Shown in pieces: positions 1 through 64,000 of a stretch of 64,000 bases of DNA. The first letter of the stretch is position 1. Each line of letters starts with the position of its first letter. This DNA is from Lycocorax pyrrhopterus obiensis (Eukaryota; Chordata; Aves; Passeriformes; Paradisaeidae): contig JACSVZ010000006.1 of assembly GCA_014706295.1 (NCBI GenBank), forward strand, positions 26,470,629 through 26,534,628, in the 5' to 3' direction. Under the pieces are notes generated by a model. It saw nothing but the letters and a program-made list of their open reading frames with translations. It was not told where the DNA came from and did no database searches. The translations under genes and the position numbers were made by a program.

Positions 1-53919
<53,919 letters not shown>

Positions 53920-56900
53920 CTGTAGGAAAAAAACAAGAAAAACAAAGAGCTATAAAGCAGAGCTTCTAAACACAGTGCCCATCACTGTATTTTCCCATTC
54001 ATTACACACACATTTTCACACAGTAAATTCTCTAAAACAGAAGGAAACAACTAACTGTAACATAAAACAAAAATTTGCTTGTTTTAGCTAGGTGGGAGTA
54101 ACACTTTAGTTGCACAAGGGTTCACAATGTAGATCACTTCTATTACTGATAAAATGCTCTACAATGACCACGATTAACATACAGTACCTTCAGTTCAAGT
54201 ATGACTAAAAATCAGAAGGTGGAATGAAAAGAGTTATCCCCCTATATTATGAGAGGCATCTGCTTGATTCCATTTTATAGATTACCCATGAAGTTCACAT
54301 TTCTATTTGGTATCCAAATACCTTCAAGATAAATACTTCCTTGGCACTTTTTGTCAGTAAGCTGATTTTCCTAACAATAACACAAACCCTTTTTAGACAT
54401 GTCATGCTAACTGATCTTCTAGTCACACACGTTAAAGACTTGTTCCTTCTAAAAAATATTAATTAATCAATACAAATAGCAGGGTACATATCAGTCTAAT
54501 TTTCTAAGAATTAACGCTTTTGCTTTTATACCAAAATTGTCATATACAAACTTTACATATAGTTATCCACCTTTAATTTTATTTTTCTCCCTAAGCACTC
54601 CAACATATTTATTTATTGTGAAAGCTGCCAGCAATGTGAACTGCAGTACTGAAAGTCATGCTTCAGAATGCACACACAGGTTTAATACACAAAACAATTA
54701 GGGTGAATAATTACAATTCTTGTCTCGCACACAATATGTCAAAACAACTGTTGACACCTCTTAATGATGACCCAGATGCACCAAGGGAGGTCTGATATTT
54801 CCCTAGCATATTCCATGACTGAAGATGTTATTTTCGAATTTATATTAGGAATTGATATTAACAATTCTTATCTGTTGATATTAAGATTTTATTTTCCTAA
54901 GACAGTCACGCAAGGAGCCTAGCTCCCATCTGTTTTATTCTATTACATTTCATGATTTGTTCAGGTAAGCTTTTTAAAGGCTTTTTGCAGGTAAAGTGTG
55001 AGGAGACGCATCTGGTTTATTTTGCTGAACCTGAAAATTTACATGTGCAAACCCTATTAGCTAAATATTATCCCCAACTTTTACTCAAACTTTTTTTTCA
55101 ACTCATTTACGAAAATACATGAGACCAAACATACAGACCAAACCTTTGGTACTTCTCATCTTCTCAAGTTTAAGTCTTGGCCATTCATTATATCTCCTAT
55201 CAATTCAGAAAGTTACATTTTACATAACATAAGAGACTCCTGCAACTTCTATTGAAATTCATCATTTATCAAATGCATTAGTGAAGTGAGCAATTCTGCA
55301 GGAGTGAAAACTGAATGCCCCCAACTACTTTAGCTTCTAACCAAAAACGAAGGTTACCTTGCATAAGGTTGTGAGTACTACAAATGACCTGTTTTTATTC
55401 TCTCTGCTGTTGCACGAACTTGCTGTTAAGCTGGAGTAATGCATATTTTTTCCTGTACATAAACTGCAGTATCCTTTCTCTGAGGCTGGAAAGACTTGCT
55501 CAAGGTGACAAAACTGAGTTCCCAGGAGCCAGGGGTAACACCAGAACATGCACACACTGCACATGTCATAAAACGTTTCTAAACATCCTCTAACACTTCA
55601 ATGCAGCATTTAGACCTCAGTAACAGAAGCCCTAAAAGACAGAGAAGAGTATGTTCCACACAGAGAGACAATGGGACATCACAGTCACTACCATGATCTA
55701 GATCCCTATGGTAGAAGTTCACTAGATAGAAGTACACAAAAGCATTAAGAAACAGAACGAAGTGGACGCTGCAAAAGGAAGATGACAACCCAAAACTCCT
55801 TCTCATCCCACATCCAATGATTGCCTCGTCCTTCAGTACAGAAACATAAACATTTCAGGGACTTCAAAAAATATTTCATGTCTTTACAATGCCTACGTCC
55901 TCCAGCATTCGTACGCTTGCCATCCTTAAGCCCCACTGCTTCCAAAGGCAGCCCAGAAAATAAGAGAGATTAATTACGTGCCAAGAACAAAAGCACAGAG
56001 GTTTGAGAAGAGGTGAAAAGAAGGAATAAATACATCCTTCCTGGCCCTAACAGGTAACAAAGAGAAATACCAAGCCTGGGATAGGCAAAACAGAAGAATG
56101 CTGCGATTTACAGATTTTGAACAACTCCCCTTTCATCTCCATCAGATAAACAAAACAGAAATTTGAGTAGCTAAGGACCCATAACACATACTGCACATTT
56201 CTAATACATGCAGTTGCTTCTATCCTAAATATGAGAGTTTCTAAGAAAGCTAAAGCTTTGTTCTAGTCAACAGACAAGTTGGACTGTCTTATTTTAAAAG
56301 ACATTGAAGCTAACAGGCTGGAAAGAAATGAGAATGTTTAAATGTCCTTTTGAATATCATTACTTGTGTCTCGGCAGAAGAAATTCAGCAAAGCAGCAGC
56401 TTCAGCTCATTCTAGACTTACCTACTGGATATGCCACAACTGGCACATTATCTGGACTGAAGCAAACATGCCAGAGCTCTGGTCCAGTTCCTATTCCTGA
56501 AGAATGAGGAGCTGGTACTCAACCAGCTCTTTTTGCTCTGTGGGGAAACTAAGAAAGACCATTGTGCACCTTAACCCAAAACTATATTTAGATGTGCTTT
56601 ATGTAGACAATTCTTAATAGTGTGTTTACGTAATACATTTCTGTTGTCAGATTTTAAAATATCACGTTCAAAAAGCCCCTGTCACCTAAGAATCAGGAAA
56701 ACATTGAGAACTTAACATTCTTCTAAGTGCTATCTTTACTTCATGATAACAATTTAATCCTCAGTAAGGGACCACCTTAATGTGTTAACTTTCAAAGCTA
56801 TAAAACAGCTTCCCTCACTAAGGATGAAACCCCAAGGTTGTCTACACTGATCTAAACCCAGGTAAATTCTCTCCTCAGGCTCATGCAAAAACATAGGAAA

Positions 56901-59900
56901 TGCATAAACTGGGCAAAAATCTAACGCTGGCAAGAAAAAAAGAAGCAACTGGACTATAACCAGACTGAACCATAAATTTCAGTACAAGGCAGAGGTCATG
57001 ACCATGCAGCCAAGGAAACGTGGTGCCAGGACAGCCTTATATCCACCAGCAATACCGCGGACCCCAGTCCTTGGCTATAGTTTCACACAGCCCCTTTTGG
57101 ATGGCATAAGCTGCAGTACTGTCAAGGGATGCAATCCCTTCCAGCCAGCTCTCTCCTTTCCTGGGCAAGCAAACACAAGTGTGCAGCTGTGCAAAGGACT
57201 GAACTGGAAAAGCAGCACGTGTATTAATTTTTTCCCCTGGTTAATTTTGATACAATCATTTGTCCAAGGCACACATCATACACAGGTGTGTGCCAGCACA
57301 CAGAGTCAGTGCAGGGACAGGGCATGCCTTTTTACTCTTTCAGCAGCAAAGCAGAGTCAAGGCTATCCTATAGCCATAGGTGTTACTAATCTGCGTTCAC
57401 ATGCACAAACTCTTCAGGCGGCAATGAACTTACTCCCAAAAAACAAGCGAAAACTGTCAAACTGAAGCAATTACAAACACTGCCATGAGAGAATTACAAA
57501 TACCTTCATTTTGCTAAAATGCCAGAGTATGTAAAAGGCAGAAAAAATTACAAGGATTTACTTTCATCCATGAACTTGCTGAGGACTCTAATTTATGGCA
57601 ACGCTAATGGTTGACATCAGTGTCAAGACTGTTGTCTTGCATATAACAATGTTCATGGTTTTATGCACTTTGTAAAACCATTAAGTTAGTTAAATACACA
57701 CAGAAAACAAACATGTAGGAGGGAAAATGGAGAGGGAGCTCGACTGCATTTAATAACAAAAATATATAAGAGTCCATTAAAGAAAAGTCAAAATCTATTC
57801 TCGGATTTCTTAACCAGGTCAAACAACATTATTATCTGGTATAATGATCAGTGGGATTCATTTACTCATGAATTTGCAATCAATAACATTGTAGGAAGGA
57901 TCTATATGGATTTTAAATGTACTTAATGGAAAAAAAATCTCATTGCAGGACAGGATTAAATAATTTCTTTCTGCTATTCTTCACCATCAAAGCATATGCC
58001 ATTCTTTACTCTTAGCTGCCAGAGAAAATGTAAGTCTCAAACATTGTTAGGAAGCTTCAAAACATGGAGCATCCTACAGAACTTCAGATGAGATCTGGAA
58101 CCAGAAACCATGCAACTTGCAACAGTTCAAAACTAAAAAACTACTTTCATAAATTGCTTGAAAACAGTGAACATTATTCACTTGAAACAATATCTGCTTT
58201 GTTTGCTCTGATGGGAGCTACTGCTACGTGGGAAATCTGGGAGCAATACAGTAAGGAAATCTTTGTTAAACAGTATTGTTTGGTTGCTAGGGCCACACCA
58301 AATTGTTTGGATAGTTGCAAGGAACAGTGAAACAATACAAAGGATAATTAGACAACACACTCCTAGGTCAAAAGGCAACATGCCCTGATGTATGCTAAAT
58401 GAGTAACAAAGTTGTTTCATGTTAAACACAAGTGTCTAGAACTATGAAAGGTTATTTAATACCCAAGTTGATAGTAAAGAATGCTACTATCTTATCATCC
58501 TGCTTCTCTCCACATAGCCCGAATGCATCAAGTATTTGAGGATATAAAGTAGTATCCTATTTACCAACGAGACTATTCAGGGTTCCAACATACAAAGCAG
58601 GTACTGAAAGGTAACAAACGCACCCCAGCCTGGGACAGTTGATGAGTCCATTTAATGTTATGGCTAATATAAAATCATGATTTTTAGGTTTTGGACTTTT
58701 TTTGGGTACTACTTTACACTTAGCCAAGTGTTGGCACTTTTTATGTGCTTTTTTCCTAAGTTTTTCATGGTTTTTGCTTTAATTGAAATTTGGAGGTGGT
58801 TGCTGCTGTGTCTCAGGAAGTTGGAATGGTTGGACTGAAGCAAAACTTCCATCAGGTATCTCCCCTCTTTCCAGATACCTGAAAACACATCTGGAATTAC
58901 TTCATAGCTTTTTAAAATAAGGTACCCAACTATAAAATAAGCATGCTCAACACAATCTTGAGGAGCCTACACAGTTTTCATCAAGCAGATTACATGCTTG
59001 GTTGCTATTTTTAATTAATTGCTAAAGTAGTAGATAATTTTACGTGGCTCACATTTAGCAATTAAGCTTGTTACTGTTATTTTTGCAGCACATGTACTCT
59101 CACAGGTACTTTATATTTCCTGTGACACTTGTTGCAGAATAGGGTTTGCATGTCCAACTGACAATACAAAAATTTCCAAACACTAAAAATATTATGTGTG
59201 GTTACTTAAAGGAATTTTAATTAAGCTCCTCGCCTTCTACTCTGATAACATCTAGAACATTTTATCCTGCCTCACAGAAGTGATACACATGGAAACATGT
59301 CTGTAGTGATTGTTAGAGTGTTTCATAACTACAAATCTTTAGTTATTTCACCAAAAGAATAATTTTTTTCCTGAAAAGGACTTCAATGCTCAAAAGAGAT
59401 GGCAATCTATCCAGAATCATCCCAACAAATAATGAATAGAGCCCAAATGTCAAACCTAGGTTTCCCGTGTCCCTGATCAGCATCCCCTGTTTTCTAGAGC
59501 GACTTCTTCAATAAATTTATCATTATTTCACAATTCTAAAATTCCTATTGATCATCAGGTTTCTACTGTTTCCTAAGTCTGCATACTCCTACCACTGGAA
59601 AAAAAAGTCTTATGACTTGAATGAAAAGAACAGTGAACACCTTTAGGAACACAACAAAAGTCAACATACACTGCTCTAATCAGGCGCACATTCCAGATCT
59701 TAGCCTAGAACCTATAAGCAAATACAAAGAAAGAGCCATTCTTCACTTAAATCCCTTGGATTTGCTTTCACAGTAGTGATGGGAGGATGCAGTTGACCTG
59801 GGTTGCTGCAGCATGTGATGGCACAGCAGACCACCAGGCCTACTTCACTGGTTTTTGTTTAAACGATGTAGCACTACTGACAGTGTATGAAGCCTGTCTG

Positions 59901-62900
59901 AAAGCTGCATTTATCCCTGCCTTACTTGCTCCAGCTGCACTGAATCCCTGCTGATGTCATGCACCCAGTACTGTGGCACACGTGGCCCTGGCTGGTTTCT
60001 TGGTTCACCAGCATCACACAAGTGCTGCAGTCACCAGAATTAGTGGACACTTCTGCATTATGCTGCATTTATCCAGATTTTCTCATTTATTTTATTAACA
60101 CTTATTTACCAGCAAGATGCCACTGATCTTAAACTGTGCTAATAGATAAAATAAAAGACAAAAAAATTGCAAACCCATAAAATACATACTCATTTTAAGC
60201 ACATCCAGTTATATACAAATGCTATTCTGATTTTCTCAGTCATGTAAATTATTCACAATAACACCTTTAGATGGAACAGGAAATTGAGTTTCTGCTAGAT
60301 GCCCTTTTTTGAGGCATTCTTACGAGGCCCTTAAAACCCCCCATACCTAATATGAATATTAATCTTGATACTGGTATGAAACACTGCAAGTGAAGGGAGA
60401 GGCACAGCAGCCACCTGACACCAGAGCAATGTCACTTCACAAGAAAACCTAAATAACATGAATAAAATCCACAGTCGTTGACAGTGAAATTAAGTATCTA
60501 TTAAGGGCCACTGACCACACACTTTCATAGAATGTGACATCTAGATATTCCTTTGCTTTACATGATACACATGTACTGATTGGTAACATCACAAATACAA
60601 ACACAGCAGTAGAAATTGAAATCAATCCAAATACATTAGAATATACATGATCAAGAAAACAAACCTCCTCTTTCTCCCCTTTTTCTCATACCTTAGTCTG
60701 GATACACAGTTCCTGATGAACAAACATGCTATTATTTTCAATACAGACTACACAACTAATTCATCCAGCAACACCAGCTATGGAATTCTCTCTTCTTTCT
60801 CTGTGTTGGCAGTACACAAGGAATTTTCTTTGGAAGATATTTAACAAAGGTTTTGGCTTCACACATGTGTCCGATTACACAACAGGCAAAGAAGAACTAT
60901 TATCTCACTAACAGGCCACATGGATCGACCCCAGACTGCAAATTCTTACCTCACCTCTCTCAATTCTTTACTGATTTTAAGCAACTTTTATGGAAATAAT
61001 TAAATAACCAGCAATAGTAGCCGGTACTTCTGTCATGCATTTATGATATGTCACATGATGATAAGATGAATGGATTACCTACCTGTGAAGTAGAAACAGG
61101 CTTACAAGTGGCTTAGTTCAGTGGTATGGTTCAGTGGCATGGTTCAGTGTAATGTTTGTAAAGCCAAGTCAAACCTTTCAGTGAGAGGAAGCTTTATGTG
61201 TATTGATAACTTCCCCTCCACGTCTAAATCGGAACTTACATTTTACTTCTGCAGTAGAAACACTTCCCTATAAAAAATTTATCTAAGGAGTTTCAGATAT
61301 ATTTCAGCCAAACTCTGGGACATAGAAACATAAATGAATGCTGCATCAATAAAGCGAAGATAAATTTATTTCAACAAGTAGTTAATTAACCACATGGCTG
61401 TAACATGAAGGATGGCCTGGGAGAGAATACAGAAGTCTTTACACTCTTCGACTTTATTGTGGGAACTGGTGCTATGACAGCTGAGCTTTCATTTGGACTA
61501 AAGAAAACCCCATAGAACAAAATCTTCACAGAAATCTTCTAAGTTTTATCATAAAGTTTTCTTTGTTTTTTTTACCTCCAGCAAACATGAACATCCTTTC
61601 TTTAAGGAAAGCTGCCTCAACTGAGAGAGCAGCTGTCAATATGTCTAGTTACAGGTACTCACATGAAACTTGTTTTCTGCTCTCAAAGCCTCTGAAAACA
61701 CAGGCAAGAATGGTAATGGAAACACTAGTTCTTGCCAACACAAAGACACAGCAGAAATTCTAAGGCATAAAACCTTGTTTGACAATATCTGGTTTTCTAG
61801 GGATCTGGGCCAGACTACAATCTCTTAGAAGTCTTGCTGCTACAGATGATCCTCAAATTTGGAGCTTCGCCTTATAACTAAGTAATTCAGTCCTTCCAGA
61901 GATTCAGTAGTCTTTTTCTCCACTGCTGTTAATATCTCTGGCATTTTCATTCTTAAAATGGGATTTTTAGATTTTCATTTGGCACAAATTTCCTAGAAAT
62001 ATAACTAGTCTTCCACAAGAGAAAAATCAAAAGAGAAGTAATGTTGCATCAGGCTTAAAAGTGATGTTTTTATTACTAAAAAAACCCAACCCAAACAAAC
62101 AAACCCCAAATATTTCAGTTTAGAAGAAAATTTCTCCTCCATCTTTTCCACATCTATAACCACTGTCTGGGATGTATGAAGTGAATTCCCTGTGTGTCAA
62201 ATACAAAAAAGTCCTTGAGAGGTCTTTTTCCTTTCTAAACTCCCCATCACCATAATCCTCTGGAGACTTTTTGCTATACTCTCTGCCACATAGCTCCTTT
62301 TCCCCTTTTTTGTACTAATATTCAGATGCTCTTTCAGGAAGCATTATGAAGAGAACAAGACATTCTTCTTGTCAAGCTGCTTTAATGGCTGAGCAAACTC
62401 TAACCAGCAAATACTCCAATTCCTGTATGGGGCTTCATCTCTTATAGACCCTTCCCTACTCTGAACAGTCTGAAATAAAATAGGTATAGGATTTCTTTCC
62501 TGAAAGTCTAAAACAGACAGAAAGATAAAATGTATTAGAGATAAAATCAGAGAAATTCTTTTTAAATACTTATTTTGCCTAAACTCAGACACACAAGAAG
62601 AGAGAAACTGGGTTACAAATCTCTCCAAGTAAATCCCACTGGCTTTGCCATTATGGACTGTGGTGGTCATTCCTCTTATCTTTATACATAGGTGAGAAGT
62701 ACCAACTCCACAAAACCTTCTTTCTAAACCTCTATCCCCATACTGTACAAAGAGCACCTGCTTCTCTACAGAACTGTGAGTGAACAGGACAAACAACAGC
62801 TGTGTACATAATGTACAATCACCTAAATCGGATGGACAAGTATTTTTTATTTACTGAAGTAGAACACACAAATACTTTTATTAAGAAATTTAGTGGTTGA

Positions 62901-64000
62901 AAAAGAGGTCAGATCTGACATACAGGATAGTGTGAGGATACCCAGGGCGATAGCCAGAAACAGACTGTTAGTCATTACTGGGCTGCCTCTGTCCACTGAG
63001 AATGTTGGATTTGACAGTATCAAAGGCTGCTAGAAGCTACAGTCCCAAAGATACTGCTGAAGATCACCCCATCTCTAGTGCTACATAATTCTAACACAGT
63101 GTCTGACAGCAGGGCAGAATGTCCCACCTATGGCACAAGCAACCACCATGGTAAACAAGAAATTTAAATTCAAATAAAAATTCCAAAAAAATCATGAAGA
63201 TGAATATAAGATAAATTTTACATACTCACATTTTTAAAAAAATCCTTAACAACACAACAGCTAGGACATATATGGTAAATACTGGCTGAAATTGCTACTA
63301 GCATATGCAAGAAGTACAACTCATTATGTGACTCATTTTACAGAGCCTTGTATGGTAGACCATGCATGTAGATTATTATCAGACAGGAAAAAAAGAAAAA
63401 TTAAAAAATAATTTTGATAGCACAAGATGCCAAAAGACCAAACCATACACAGTGGAAAACAATGTGATAAAACACAAAAACTGGAGGGGGAAGAGGAAAT
63501 CAGTTTGAACTCAATTGTCTCAAGTTCTGCCTAGTCTCTTGATTACGGCATGCCATCAGGAAATCCTGTCCATTAAAGTGTCAGACTATTAAAAATATAG
63601 TTTATGTACATCCTTTTCTAGAACAACTGCCAAAATAGAAAACCTCTTAAGATAAAATATTTTCATTAAAAATAATATTTTGAATTTCACAGAAATCCTT
63701 ACTCAGAAAGAAGCTAGATTTAATTACACCATACTTCCAAATGACTAATTCATTTAACATGCTTTGTTTCACTGTCAGGGAGCTGCTCTCATGTAAGATC
63801 AGCTTCAAAGAATGTAAAGGATAAGTCTCATCTGTCCATAATCTAAACATAATCCATCACATTTGGAACCAGGATAATGGTAGGAATGTAAAAGTTCAGG
63901 GTTATAAGTTAAATTCCCAACAGTAATTTTCAGAAATGTTCTTACTGTCCTGACGTTTTATATAACTGTAGCCTCCACTTAACTTTTACGGTGCACACAT
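53920..64000. other. FRYL: 5' intron or upstream region of FRYL
   Basis: 10 kb with no recognisable exon, transposon family, CpG-rich island or RNA gene. Exon 1 has a spliced acceptor, so most of this is probably intron and the promoter lies further right. Slightly GC-richer parts occur at about 56,990-57,320 and 59,760-60,020, with no recognised content. A 13-base unit is repeated three times at 61,117-61,155. Confidence 0.65.
61117..61155. repeat. Three copies of a 13-base tandem unit
   Basis: TTCAGTGGTATGG, TTCAGTGGCATGG and a diverged TTCAGTGTAATGT in direct succession. A small minisatellite-like array. Confidence 0.85.

Noticed and set aside
56998..57465. 155-codon open frame on the plus strand
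   Set aside because: Long for this AT-rich window but lies in a GC-richer patch, has no recognisable domain and no splice or promoter support.
62344..62796. 150-codon open frame on the minus strand
   Set aside because: Same strand as FRYL and upstream of it, but no similarity, no family motif and no evident splice site linking it to exon 1.

Overview
The window is vertebrate, AT-rich, intron-dominated nuclear DNA, almost certainly from a bird. The evidence is four CR1 LINE fragments with the typical avian 3' end, and short coding exons whose product closely matches vertebrate Furry-like protein. I cannot place it to species.

One protein-coding gene is visible: FRYL (furry-like, FRY-family scaffold), on the minus strand. 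I resolved 37 consecutive coding exons, all with GT-AG borders and unbroken phase, from the conventional start codon at 53,837-53,839 down to an exon at 487-590. They encode about 1,630 residues, roughly the N-terminal 54% of a protein of about 3,000 residues. The gene leaves the window at the left edge, so the C-terminal half is absent. To the right of exon 1, 10 kb of sequence has no recognisable exon, CpG-rich block or promoter, so the transcription start is probably outside the window.

Layout from right to left (gene 5' to 3'): 64,000-53,920 upstream intron or 5' region; 53,919-47,299 exons 1-2 with a 6.4 kb intron; 42,864-39,386 exons 3-8, compact; 35,895-28,417 exons 9-11, with an extra in-frame 45-base exon candidate at 31,463-31,507; 27,786-19,377 exons 12-22; 17,263-5,300 exons 23-34; 3,519-487 exons 35-37. 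The exons cover the Furry N-terminal HEAT/armadillo-like region and the start of the middle region. Human residues used for comparison are from memory.

The rest is intron: CR1 copies in both orientations, short simple repeats, a purine tract, a GGTT array, and two strong inverted repeats. Points of most interest are the symmetric 45-base cassette exon candidate, an open reading frame that continues upstream of the usual ATG, NAGNAG tandem acceptors at exons 21 and 31, and a perfect 18-bp hairpin at 29,639-29,680. No RNA gene, CRISPR array, second gene or new system was found. Residue numbers below count the MSNIT methionine as 1 and leave the cassette out.
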